Shown here piece after piece: positions 1 through 11,800 of a DNA stretch of 64,000 nucleotides. The notes beneath the pieces are model-generated. The model made no database searches and was not told the DNA's origin. It saw only the letters and a list, made by a program, of their open reading frames with translations. The stretch is from Primulina eburnea (taxonomy: Eukaryota > Streptophyta > Magnoliopsida > Lamiales > Gesneriaceae), in NCBI RefSeq assembly GCF_022965805.1, contig NW_027331259.1, forward strand, positions 186,001 through 250,000, read 5' to 3'. Position numbers and translations under genes: made by a program. The stretch's first letter is position 1. The number at the start of each line of letters is the position of its first letter.

Positions 1-1189
1 TCCGCCATCTGATCGTGTCTGTAAGTCATTCGGTACGGGATGAAACAAGCTGATTTGGTCAATCTGTCGATAACGACCCAAATTGCATCACAGCCTCGGG
101 AAGATCGGGGTAACTTCGTCACAAAATCCATGGAAATGTGATCCCATTTCCATTCCGGAATAGACAAACTCTGAAGTAACCCTCCGGGCTTCTTCCTCTC
201 AGCCTTCACCTGTTGGCAGTTCAAGCATTTAGACACATACTCTGCGATGTCTGACTTCATCTGCTTCCACCAGAACTGGGTTTTCAGATCATTGTACATC
301 TTCCTGCCACCAGGATGGATGCTAAACCGACTACAGTGTGCTTCGGACATAATCTGATGCTTCAAATCTGAAACATCTGGCACAACAAGACGGTTATTGA
401 CGTACAAGATATGCTCACGCACCTGATATTCTGACAGATGCCCTGATCTGACCATTTGAATCGATCTCTGCACATTCTGATCGGTTCGTTGTGCTTCCTT
501 GATCCTCATAATCAAATTGGGCTCAACTTGGATCGTAAAAAGTCGTAGTGGCTTACTATCTGTATCAAATTCTAATCCAGATGTACAGCAATTTTCAACT
601 AACTTGTTAACACCTATCGTCGATAAGGACAAAGAACATACCTTACGACTCAAGGCATCTGCTGCTGCATTTGACTTCCCTGGATAATATTTGATTTCAT
701 AGTCAAAGTCTTTCAGAAGATCAAGCCATCTACGCTGCCTCGTGTTCAGTTCTGATTGAGAGAATAGATACTTTAGGCTTTTGTGATCGGAGAAGATCTC
801 AAATTTCTCGCCGTAGAGATAATGACGCCAAATCTTTAATGCAAATACGATAGCCGCCAATTCCAGATCATGAATGGGGTATCGAACTTCATGTGGCTTC
901 AATTGTCTCGAGGCGTATGCGATCACATGGCCTCGCTGCATAAGAACACATCCCAAACCTCTATGAGAAGCATCACAATATACAACGAAATCACCCGTAC
1001 CTGAAGGTATCGTCAGTACTGGAGCACTGGTCAGCCTTTTCTTCAACTCTAGAAAGCTAGACTCGCACTCCTCTGACCAAACAAATGGTGCATTCTTTTG
1101 CATCAATTGAGTTATTGTCTTTGCAATACTGGAGAAATCTTTAATAAATCTTCTGTAGTATCCGGCTAAGCCCATGAAACTGCGTATTT
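1..1189 (-). pseudogene. pol fragment: RNase H, integrase zinc domain, start of integrase core (runs off window)
   Basis: Translating the minus strand codon by codon from about 1189 to base 1 gives an uninterrupted frame that leaves the window. In order it shows the end of the RT thumb (GLAGYYRRF), an RNase H domain with YCDAS, the DLELAA helix and [10 protein letters not shown], then the [13 protein letters not shown] linker. Next come a zinc-binding H2C2 region ([14 protein letters not shown] at about 180-340) and the integrase core start with the first catalytic Asp in SMDF at about 125. The rest of the core and the C-terminus lie beyond the left edge. The frame is separated from RT by a one-base insertion near 1189, so this is the downstream half of a broken pol rather than an independent gene. 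Its codons are otherwise clean, which suggests decay is fairly recent. Confidence 0.85.
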
Positions 1190-1885
1190 CTAGGTACAAA
1201 AGTCGGTCTCGACCAACTGATCACAGCTTCCACTTTACTCGGATCTACAGAAATACCATCTCTTGATATGATATGCCCCAAGAATACAACTCGATTCAAC
1301 CAAAACTCACACTTGGACAATTTAGCATACAGTCGCTCGTTTCTCAACGTCTGCAAAACAATTCTGAGATGCTCTGCATGCTCATTTCTGTTCTTCGAAT
1401 ACACCAAAATGTCATCAATGAAGACAATCACAAATTCATCCAATATTTCTGAAACACTTGGTTCATCAAGCCCATAAATACCGCAGGAGCATTTGTTAAA
1501 CCAAAAGGCATAACAATAAATTCGTAATGCCCATACCTGGTTCGAAATGCTGTCTTCGGTATATCTACATCTCGAACTCGAAGCTGATGATATCCGGATC
1601 GCAAGTCAATCTTAGAATACACAGAGGATCCCTGGAACTGATCAAATAGGTCATCGATCCTAGGCAAAGGATATTTGTTCTTGATCGTTGCCTTATTCAA
1701 CTGCCGGTAATCGATACACAACCGCATCGATCCATCTTTCTTTCGCACAAATAGCACCGGAGCACCCCAAGGAGATACACTAGGTCGGATATATCCCTTG
1801 GCTAGAAGATCTTCCAACTGTGCCTTTAGTTCCTTCAACTCTATCGGCGCCATCCTATAAGGAGCTCTCGAAATAGGAACTGGTA
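1190..1885 (-). pseudogene. reverse transcriptase part of element A pol, frameshifted
   Basis: The minus strand encodes a Ty3/gypsy RT palm and fingers. The piece at 1428-1901 contains [13 protein letters not shown], the [16 protein letters not shown] block, [15 protein letters not shown] and [10 protein letters not shown]. The piece at 1141-1443 contains the catalytic FIDDILVYS box, equivalent to YxDD, then HAEHLRIVL and FLGHIIS. A one-base loss near 1445 separates the two pieces and a one-base gain near 1189 cuts off the thumb. Another one-base loss near 1885 disconnects RT from the upstream gag-protease frame. The family normally makes one gag-pol polyprotein, so these shifts abolish the enzyme. 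The short frames start at TTG or at no credible start codon; they are fragments of one gene. Confidence 0.88.
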
Positions 1886-3633
1886 CCTGGTGTAAGATCA
1901 ATACTAAAGTCTACCTCACGAACCGGAGGTAATCCTGGGATCTCATCTGGAAAAATATCAGCAAATTCCCGCACTACTGGTATATCTGCCAACGCCGGGC
2001 TCGACTTTTGCATATCTACAGCATAATTAAAGAAACCATCTGCTCCTTTCTGTAACAATCTGTTCATAGTAAGAGCCGAAATCAAGGGAATCCGAGATCT
2101 GGAACCCTTCCCGTAGAATTTCCACTCGTCTGTCATTTCGGGTCTGAATCTGACAATCTTGTGGAAACAATCCACGGTAGCTCTGTACTTTGTTAGCATG
2201 TCGATACCGACTATACAATCAAAATCAGGCAGACCCAACACTATACAATCTAGGTCAATTTCATGCCCCTCAAACTGTAGAATGCAATGTTTCACTGTAG
2301 TTACAGATATCAATCCACTTCCCAACGGAGAATTAATAGACACAACATCTAGCAAAGACTCAACAGGCAGAGAATGCAATAATGCAAATCGTTCTGATAT
2401 GAATGTATGCGATGCACCCGTATCTATCAGTATATAAGCAGGATAACCGCAAAGAGAACAGTTACCTGCAATGACATCATCTGGGGCATCCTGTGCTTGC
2501 TCTTCAGTCAAGGCAAACACCTGAGCCTGTTGTCTCTGAGGCTGACTCCCTGGCTGGCCACCTCTGGCTCGAGGCTGGGTGGTCTGTGCTGGTGGCGGCT
2601 GAAATGAGTGAACAGATGAAGCTTGCCTCTCAGGCTGAGTCACGGAGGCAGACGATCCTGCAGCCTGGAATCTCGATGCACCACTCCTTTGAGGACAGAC
2701 CTTGGCATAATGCCCCTGTTGTTTGCATATGTTACACCTGCCCACTACACCTTGACATTTTTCTGTGGCATGCTTACCTCCACAAGTACTGCAATATCCA
2801 CTTGCCACCTCTAGACTCTGGCCAAAACCTCTCTGTCTTGACCCGCTTGAGCTCGAAGAACTGCTCCCTGCCCTCTTAAGCTGTTTACCCTTTGCTTTCA
2901 ACTGATCTTTGCGTCCGCTGCTGCTACCACCACTTTCGAATCGGGGAGAAGGAGTTTGGGATGGAGGTAATGGCGGTCTCAGACTCGGAGCAACATACGG
3001 AACACTCCGTTGCCTAAGCAATCCTGCTTCTACTCCTTTGGCACGGTTCAATGCTTCAGCGAAACTATTGGGTCTCCCAGTATTGACCAATGTAAAGACA
3101 TCAGGATTTAAGCCGTTTATAAACTGATCTGCCATGGCCTCATCATTGCCTGAAACGTGAGGTGCAAAGCGAAGCAAAGAAGAAAATTTAGCAACGTACT
3201 CTTCAATGTTCAATTGCCCTTGCCTCAGGTTTGCAAATTCAGCGCCTTTATCTTTGCGATAGGATACAGGGAAGAATCGCTGATAGAACTCCGTCTTGAA
3301 TGCTTTCCATGTAACCTCGGTGCCACGCTGTTCTAGTACTCTCCTTATATTCACCCACCAATACTTAGCCACATCTTGCAGTTGATGGCCAATGAGTTTC
3401 ACTCGTTTCTCGTCACTATAGTCCAGAGACTCGAATAACATCTCAATGTCCTCAAGCCAACTTTCACACTCGATGGCATTCTCGGTACCTTTTAATGTGG
3501 GAGGTCGAAAGGATTGGAATCGCTACAGCAATGTCTCCATGGGCGTAGCAGTGACATCCATCGTATCTCCGGATGTGCTACCCTGCTCTGGCGCTGGTGG
3601 TCGTAAAGGAACGGCTCCTCTTCTAGGAGGCAT
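1886..3633 (-). pseudogene. gag-protease region of element A with premature stop
   Basis: The likely start is the ATG at 3631-3633 (MPPRRGAVPLRPP), followed by a proline-rich leader. An in-frame TAG at 3523-3525 interrupts the frame about 37 codons in, and the long open part resumes as far as about 1886. That part has a retrotransposon Gag core (DVAKYWWVNIRRV, FYQRFFPVSYR, FANLRQGQLNIEEYVAKF), a serine-rich basic linker and a CCHC-type zinc knuckle (CNICKQQGHYAKVC) preceded by a second Cys-rich motif (CSTCGGKHATEKC). Then comes an aspartic protease with the active site LIDTGASHTFIS and the flap-side motif GLPDFDCIVGIDML. In this family Gag packages the RNA and the protease matures the polyprotein. 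The reading frame ends through a frameshift just after DLTPGT, before RT. Confidence 0.88.
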
Positions 3634-3878
3634 GTATCTAATAATCCAACTGATTAGAATACAAGATATACAACTGTCTCAGCCCTCCTCTAGTCAGTTA
3701 CCTCTGATCTAGAATCGGTTCTGATTCAGTCTTTACTAACACATGCTGTAATACAAGTCAGATAATCATACAACATGCAATAATGAAAGCACTAAATCAT
3801 GCTAGCACATCATAAAGCAAGGAAGAAGACTCGATCTACCCCGCTCATTCTATTCTATCTCAATCTATAGAACCTATG

Positions 3879-3890
3879 GCTCTGATACCA
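3879..3890 (-). promoter_or_regulatory. primer-binding site, initiator tRNA-Met type (element A)
   Basis: The minus strand reads TGGTATCAGAGC a few bases inside the LTR. This matches the 3' end of plant initiator tRNA-Met and primes minus-strand cDNA synthesis. It fixes the element's orientation and its LTR boundary. Confidence 0.9.
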
Positions 3891-3895
3891 CCTGT

Positions 3896-5766
3896 TGTGG
3901 GGACCCGGGCTCTAATTCTTTTCTTTGGGATTAAAACGGATCATTAATATAAAAAGAGGGTCAAATTTTTGCTTTTAACATTAATTCTAATGTTATATAA
4001 CTCAAGCATACACCATAGACATTAACAACATAATCTATAACAAAAGATACAAATATGTCTGGTTCCAAACCATATTCGACAACTAGTAATTAAATACAGT
4101 ACATGCCAAAAGTACAACTACTAGTTCTTCTGCTATGCCCGAGATCACCACGCTATGTCCATCTCTCATCCTCTGCGTGACACAGATCCTGCCCCACCTG
4201 TTGTTATGCACACATACAGACATAACAACAGCCGGAAAACCGGTGAGAACAAATCCCAGTATAAACATGTATACATGCATATAATCAATTAAACATGAAA
4301 CATGCTATCATGAATGACATCATATGCACATGCAATGCAATGCGAATCAAACCATGTCTGGACTCGACTCGACTAGAACTCTAGGGATCCCGGTGTGAAT
4401 AAGACGTCACTACCTACCCTCCAATCGGGGTAATGAACGTCTCATTCCTAGACTTCGGTCTGAGCTGTATCAACGGCGGCAATAAGAGTAATACCTACTC
4501 CTATGCTGAGATACACCGAAACGTCTAGCTATTTGACAATGCCTGTCAAAGACTCTCCTATCTTAAATGCAATGAATATCAATATGTAAACAAAGTATAA
4601 TCATATTCATATCTGAATATCATACTGATCATACATGCTTGAATACAATTCTGAAATCAAAGCATAAACATGTTAAAAGATTGAATATAATGCTATACAC
4701 AATTCATAAACATGTTACAATATATCAAATAATACTCGTATGTGATTTTGATTGGGAAACTCAAATAATATCTTATTTGAGTTACATCTCCCCAAACAAA
4801 ACATGAATTATACCTTTCTTTGCTAAACCTTTAACGATGTCGAGGTCTCGATGTCGAAATGAGGTAAGATGAATCTGAAATGGAATGTTGATACACAATT
4901 TATCAATTACTAATCCAAATCAACACCTATACTATCAATTCACTACTTGATCTCAGTATCATTTCAACTGCACAATCTCTATAATAAACAATTACATCAA
5001 TTTCCCCAATTCATAACTGATAATGATATAAATCTAGTATCAAACCCCAGTCAATTAAACTCTAGAATTCATAACAATTCTATACGGTGTCCGTTCTTAA
5101 ATCCGGTTGTAATTATATGATGTCTAATATGTCAGAAACAACATATATGAATCATCTCTGATTCCTACAATATCATAATTTCAAGCCATGCCAAAACATA
5201 GTAAAACTTACGTCCACGCGTAGCCTATAACGATAGTAACACGGTACCGAAGTCGGATTTCAAATCAGACGGACGGATTGTAAAATACCAACGCAAGAAT
5301 CTCCAAAAGCCTCTCGGAGCTTTTCTATTCTGATTCTTATCAGATTTTTGAGGAAAAATCGGTATATATATCGCCCCTTGCATGCAAAGCTACGTGGCTC
5401 ATTCTTGCCAATTCTGGTTTGGCGCTCGGGCGGTCGAAACTTACCGCCCGGGCGCGAGCTCGGTGCTCGGGCAGTAAGATTCTACCGCCCGGGCGCGGAA
5501 GGTTCTGTCCGAAATGCTAGAATCTGGCGCTCGGGCGGTCATAAATTACCGCCCGGGCGCCACACCTTCTGCCCGAACGTGATGCCATGGAACATTGGCG
5601 CTCGGGCGCTCACTCTCTACCGCTCGGGCGCCACTAGTTCTGCCCGCAATTGGTGAAATGTATATTCTTTATCCAATCTGGTCTCGTAGTGGCCCGTTTA
5701 CAGTTATATCTATTTAATTCACTAATCTCATAGCAAATTACGATAATCAAATCCTCGGGCATTACA
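3896..5766 (-). repeat. 5' LTR of element A (about 1.87 kb)
   Basis: On the + strand it begins TGTGGGGACCCGG next to the primer-binding site and ends GGGCATTACA, so it has TG...CA ends. It shares its start (TGTGGGGACCC), a middle block (GATCCCGGTGTGAATAAGAC) and its end (CTCGGGC-TTACA type) with the solo LTRs at 18840 and 29573. In element orientation the TATA-like AT run is near 5360-5370, and a GC-rich hairpin cluster lies upstream of it at 5422-5631. Open frames inside are chance. About 70 bp of unclassified sequence (5767-5835) separates it from the first recognisable satellite base. Confidence 0.85.
5422..5631. repeat. four GC-rich hairpin modules in LTR A
   Basis: Four imperfect inverted repeats have 12-base arms of the type GCGCTCGGGCGG / CCGCCCGGGCGC separated by about 9-10 AT-rich bases. 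The arm pairs are 5422-5433/5443-5454, 5463-5474/5484-5495, 5527-5538/5549-5560 and 5598-5609/5620-5631. They lie upstream of the TATA-like run in element orientation, that is, in U3. The same modules, with different loops, occur in the LTR at the right window edge (63768-63935). Confidence 0.85.
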
Positions 5767-5835
5767 TCGTTTATACAAAGAGTTTCATCGTGAATAGTCG
5801 GCCAACACTTGGCTCGACGTGCACCTACTCTAACA

Positions 5836-8800
5836 CAAACATTGCAGATTTGTTCTTTAGAGAAGTCGTTAGGTTGCATGGCATGTCTAGGAATATTGTT
5901 TCAGGTCACGATGTTAAATTCTTGAGTTACTTTTGGAAGACTATATGGGCTAAACTTGGCACAAAATTGTTGTTTTCTACTACTTGTCATCCTCAAACGG
6001 ATGGACAAACTGAAGTTGTCAATAGAACTTTGGGAACACTTTTGCGTGCTATTCTTAAATAGAACTTGGATTGACATTTCTATGGACTTTATTTTGGGGT
6101 TGCCTAGGACTAAGAAGGGGAGGGATTCTATTTTTTTTGTTGTGGATAGATTCTCTAAGATGGCACATTTTATAGTTTGTCATAAAACCGATGATGCTTC
6201 AAACATTGCGGATTTGTTCTTTAGAGAAGTCGTTAGGTTGCATGGCATGCCTAGGACTATTGTTTCTGGTCGCGATGTTAAATTCTAGAGTTACTTTTGG
6301 AAGACTTTATGGGCTAAACTTGGCACAAAATTGTTATTTTCTACTACTTGTCATCCTCAAACGGATGGACAAACTGAAGTTGTCAATAGAACTTTGGGAA
6401 CACTTTTGCGTGCTATTCTTAAATAGAACTTGGATTGACATTTCTATGGACTTTATTTTGGAGTTTCCTAGGACTAAGAAGGGGAGGGATTCTATTTTTG
6501 TTGTTGTGGATAGATTCTCTAAGATGGCACATTTTATAGCTTGTCATAAAACCGATGATGCTTCAAACATTGCGGATTTGTTCTTTAGAGAAGTCGTTAG
6601 GTTGAATGGCATGCCTAGGACTATTGTTTCTGGTCGCGATGTTAAATTCTAGAGTTACGTTTAGAAGACTTTATGGGCTAAACTTGGCAAAAAATTGTTG
6701 TTTTCTACTACTTGTCATCCTCAAACGGATGGACAAACTGAAGTTGTCAATAGAACTTTGGGAACACTTTTGCGTGCTATTCTTAAATAGAACTTGGATT
6801 GACATTTCTATGGACTTTATTTTGGGGTTGCCTAGGACTAAGAAGGGGAGGGATTCTATTTTTTTTGTTGTGGATAGATTCTCTAAGATGGCACATTTTA
6901 TAGTTTGTCATAAAACCGATGATGCTTCAAACATTGCGGATTTGTTCTTTAGAGAAGTCGTTAGGTTGCATGGCATGCCTAGGACTATTGTTTCTGGTCG
7001 CGATGTTAAATTCTTGAGTTACTTTTGGAAGACTTTATGGGCTAAACTTGGCACAAAATTGTTATTTTCTACTACTTGTCATCCTCAAACGGATGGACAA
7101 ACTGAAGTTGTCAATAGAACTTTGGGAATACTTTTGCGTGCTATTATTAAATAGAACTTGGATTGACATTTCTATGGACTTTATTTTGGGGTTGCCTAGG
7201 ACTAAGAAGGGGAGGGATTCTATTTTTGTTGTTGTGGATAGATTCTCTAAGATGGCACATTTTATAGCTTGTCATAAAACCGATGATGCTTCAAACATTG
7301 CGGATTTGTTCTTTAGAGAAGTCGTTAGGTTGCATGGCATGCCTAGGACTATTGTTTCTGGTCGCGATGTTAAATTCTAGAGTTACGTTTAGAAGACTTT
7401 ATGGGCTAAACTTGGCAAAAAATTGTTGTTTTCTACTACTTGTCATCCTCAAACGGATGGACAAACTGAAGTTGTCAATAGAACTTTGGGAACACTTTTG
7501 CGTGCTATTCTTAAATAGAACTTGGATTGACATTTCTATGGACTTTATTTTGGGGTTGCCTAGGACTAAGAAGGGAAGGGATTCTATTTTTGTTGTTATG
7601 GATAGATTCTCTAAGATGGCACATTTTATAACTTGTTATAAAACCGATGATGCTTCAAACATTGCGGATTTGTTCTTTAGCGAAGTCGTTAGGTTGCATG
7701 GCTTGCCTAGAACTATTGTTTCTGGTCGCGATGTTAAATTCTTGAGTTACTTTCGGAAGACTTTATGGGATAAACTTGGCACAAAATTGTTGTTTTCTAC
7801 TACTTGTCATCCTCAAACGGATGGACAAACTGAAGTTGTCAATAGAACTTTGGGAACACTTTTGTGTGCTATTCTTAAGAAGAACTTGGATTTACATTTC
7901 TATGGACTTTATTTTGGGGTTGCCTAGGACTAAGAAGGGGAGGGATTCTATTTTTGTTTTTGTGGATAGATTCTCTAAGATGGCACATTTTATAGCTTGT
8001 CATAAAACCGATGATGCTTCAAACATTGCGGATTTGTTCTTTAGAGAAGTCGTTAGGTTGCATGGCATGCCTAGGACTATTGTTTCTGGTCGCGATGTTA
8101 AATTCTTGAGTTACTTTTGGAAGACTTTATGGGCTAAACTTGGCACAAAATTGTTATTTTCTACTACTTGTCATCCTCAAACGGATGGACAAACTGAAGT
8201 TGTCAATAGAACTTTGGGAACACTTTTGCATGCTATTCTTAAATAGAACTTGGATTGACATATCTATGGACTTTATTTTGGGGTTGCCTAGGACTAAGAA
8301 GGGGAGGGATTCTATTTTTGTTGTTGTGGATAGATTCTCTAAGATGGCACATTTTATAGCTTGTCATAAAACCGATGATGCTTCAACCATTGCGGATTTG
8401 TTCTTTAGAGAAGTCGTTAGGTTGCATGGCATGCCTAGGACTATTGTTTCTGGTCGCGATGTTAAATTCTAGAGTTACTTTTGGAAGACTTTATGGGCTA
8501 AACTTGGCACAAAATTGTTGTTTTCTACTACTTGTCATCCTCAAACGGATGGACAAACTGAAGTTGTCAATAGAACTTTGGGAACACTTTTGCGTGCTAT
8601 TCTTAAATAGAACTTGGATTGACATTTCTATGGACTTTATTTTGGGGTTGCCTAGGACTAAGAAGGGGAGGGATTCTATTTTTGTTGTTGTGGATAGATT
8701 CGCTAAGATGGCACATTTTATAGATTGTCATAAAACCGATGATGCTTCAAACATTGCGGATTTGTTCTTTAGAGAAGTCGTTAGGTTGCATGGCATGCCT

Positions 8801-11800
8801 AGGACTATTGTTTCTGGTCGCGATGTTAAATTCTTGAGTTACTTTTGGAAGACTTTATGGGCTAAACTTGGCACAAAATTGTTATTTTCTACTACTTGTC
8901 ATCCTCAAACGGATGGACAAACTTAAGTTGTCAATAGAACTTTGGGAACACTTCTGCGTGCTATTCTTAAATAGAACTTGGATTGACATTTCTATGGACT
9001 TTATTTTGGGGTTGCCTAGGACTAAGAAGGGGAGGGATTCTATTTTTGTTGTTGTGGATAGATTCTCTAAGATGGCACATTTTATAGCTTGTCATAAAAC
9101 CGATGATGCTTCAAACATTGCGGATTTGTTCTTTAGAGAAGTCGTTAGGTTGCATGGCATGCCTAGGACTATTGTTTCTGGTCGCGATGTTAAATTCTAG
9201 AGTTACTTTTGGAAGACTTTATGGGCTAAACTTGGCACAAAATTGTTGTTTTCTACTACTTGTCATCCTCAAACGGATGGACAAACTGAAGTTGTCAATA
9301 GAACTTTGGGAACACTTTTGCGTGCTATTCTTAAATAGAACTTGGATTGACATTTCTATGGACTTTATTTTGGGGTTGTCTAGGACTAAGAAGGGCAGGG
9401 ATTCTATATTTGTTGTTGTGGATAGATTCTCTAAGATGACACATTTTATAGATTGTCATAAAACCGATGATGCTTCAAACATTGCGGATTTGTTCTTTAG
9501 AGAAGTCGTTAGGTTGCATTGCTTGCCTAGAACTATTGTTTCTGGTCGCGATGTTAAATTCTTGAGTTACTTTCGGAAGACTTTATGGGATAAACTTGGC
9601 ACAAAATTGTTGTTTTCTACTACTTGTCATCCTCAAACGGATGGACAAACTGAAGTTGTCAATAGAACTTTGGGAACACTTTTGTGTGCTATTCTTAAGA
9701 AGAACTTGGATTTACATTTCTATGTACTTTATTTTGGGGTTGCCTAGGACTAAGAAGGGGAGAGATTCTATTTTTGTTGTTTTGGTTAGATTCTCTAAGA
9801 TGACACATTTTATAGCTTGTCATAAAACCGATGATGCTTCAAGCATTGCGGATTTGTTCTTTAGAGAAGTCGTTAGGTTGCATGGCATGCCTAGGACTAT
9901 TGTTTCTGGTCGCGATGTTAAATTCTAGAGTTACTTTTGGAAGACTTTATGCGCTAAACCTGGCACAAAATTGTTGTTTTCTACTACTTGTCATCCTCAA
10001 ACGGATGGACAAATTGAAATTGTCAATAGAACTTTGGGAACACTTTTGCGTGCTATTCTTAAATATAACTTGGATTGACATTTCTATGGACTTTATTTTG
10101 GGGTTGCCTAGGACTAAGAACGAGAGGGATTATATTTTTGTTGTTGTGGATAGATTCTCTAAGATGGCACATTTTATAGCTTGTCATAAAACCGATGATG
10201 CTTCAAACATTGCGGATTTGTTCTTTAGAGAAGTCGTTAGGTTGCATGGCATGCCTAGGACTATTGTTTCTGGTCGCGATGTTAAATTCTAGTGTTACTT
10301 TTGGAATACTTTATGGGCTAAACTTGGCACAAAATTGTTGTTTTCTACTACTTGTCATCCTCAAACGGATGGACAAACTGAAGTTGTCAATAGAACTTTG
10401 GGAACACTTTTGCGTGCTATTCTTAAATAGAACTTGGATTGACATTTCTATGGACTTTATTTTGGGGTTGCCTAGGACTAAGAAGGGGAGGGATTCTATT
10501 TTTGTTGTTGTGGATAGATTCTCTAAGATGGCACATTTTATAGCTTGTCATAAAACCGATGATGCTTCAAACATTGCGGATTTGTTCTTTAGAGAAGTCG
10601 TTATGTTGCATGGCATGCCTAGGACTATTGTTTCTGGTCGCGATGTAAATTCTTGAGTTACTTTTGGAAGACTTTATGGGCTAAACTTGGCACAAAATTG
10701 TTGTTTTCTACTACTTGTCATCCTCAAACGGATGGACAAATTGAAGTTGTCAATAGAACTTTGGGAACACTTTTGCGTGCTATTCTTAAATAGAACTTGG
10801 ATTGACATTTTATGGACTTTATTTTGGGGTTACCTAGGACTAAGAAGGGGAGGGATTCTATTTTTGTTGTTGTGGATAGATTCTCTAAGATGGCACATTT
10901 TATAGCTTGTCATAAAACCGATGATGCTTCAAACATTGCGGATTTGTTCTTTAGAGAAGTCGTTAGGTTGCATGACATGCCTAGGAATATTGTTTCAGGT
11001 CGCGATGTTAAATTCTTGAGTTACTTTTGGAAGACTTTATGGGCTAAACTTGTCACAAAATTGTTGTTTTCTACTACTTGTCATCCTCAAACGGATAGAC
11101 AAACTGAAGTTGTCAATAGAACTTTGGGAACACTTTTGCGTGCTATTCTTAAATAGAACTTGGATTGACATTTTATGGACTTTATTTTGGGGTTGCCTAG
11201 GACTAAGAAGGGGAGGGATTCTATATTTGTTGTTGTGGATAGATTCTCTAAGATGGCACATTTTATAGATTGTCATAAAACCGATGATGCTTCAAACATT
11301 GCGGATTTGTTCTTTAGAGAAGTCGTTAGGTTGCATGGCTTGCCTAGAACTATTGTTTCTGGTCGCGATGTTAAATTCTTGAGTTACTTTCGGAAGACTT
11401 TATGGGATAAACTTGGCACAAAATTGTTGTTTTCTACTACTTGTCATCCTCAAACGGATGGACAAACTGAAGTTGTCAATAGAACTTTGGGAACACTTTT
11501 GTGTGCTATTCTTAAGAAGAACTTGGATTTACATTTCTATGTACTTTATTTTGGGGTTGCCTAGGACTAAGAAGGGGAGAGATTCTATTTTTGTTGTTTT
11601 GGTTAGATTCTCTAAGATGACACATTTTATAGCTTGTCATAAAACCGATGATGCTTCAAGCATTGCGGATTTGTTCTTTAGAGAAGTCGTTAGGTTGCAT
11701 GGCATGCCTAGGACTATTGTTTCTGGTCGCGATGTTAAATTCTAGAGTTACTTTTGGAAGACTTTATGCGCTAAACCTGGCACAAAATTGTTGTTTTCTA

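Larger units (their letters stand above)
1..5766 (-). mobile_element. Ty3/gypsy LTR retrotransposon A, 5' part, decayed
   Basis: Reading from right to left this is an LTR (3896-5766), a primer-binding site (3879-3890), a gag-protease region (about 1886-3633) and pol (from about 1885 off the left edge). Gene order protease, RT, RNase H, integrase is that of Ty3/gypsy. The RT, RNase H and integrase motifs resemble the Tekay/Del chromovirus type, but the chromodomain end lies outside the window, so the clade is tentative. At least three frameshifts and one premature stop make this copy non-autonomous. The 3' LTR is outside the window, so neither LTR divergence nor the TSD can be checked. The element forms the left flank of the satellite array. 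Confidence 0.9.

Noticed and set aside
7283..7927. Long open frames (up to 214 codons) across satellite monomers as integrase genes
   Set aside because: They join two different reading frames of adjacent monomers, lack the second catalytic Asp and the other integrase domains, and recur at every monomer.
11037..11276. Recurrent antisense frame of about 79 codons ([12 protein letters not shown] type) in the satellite
   Set aside because: It is the complement of the integrase-sense sequence, has no recognisable domain, and repeats only because the monomer does.
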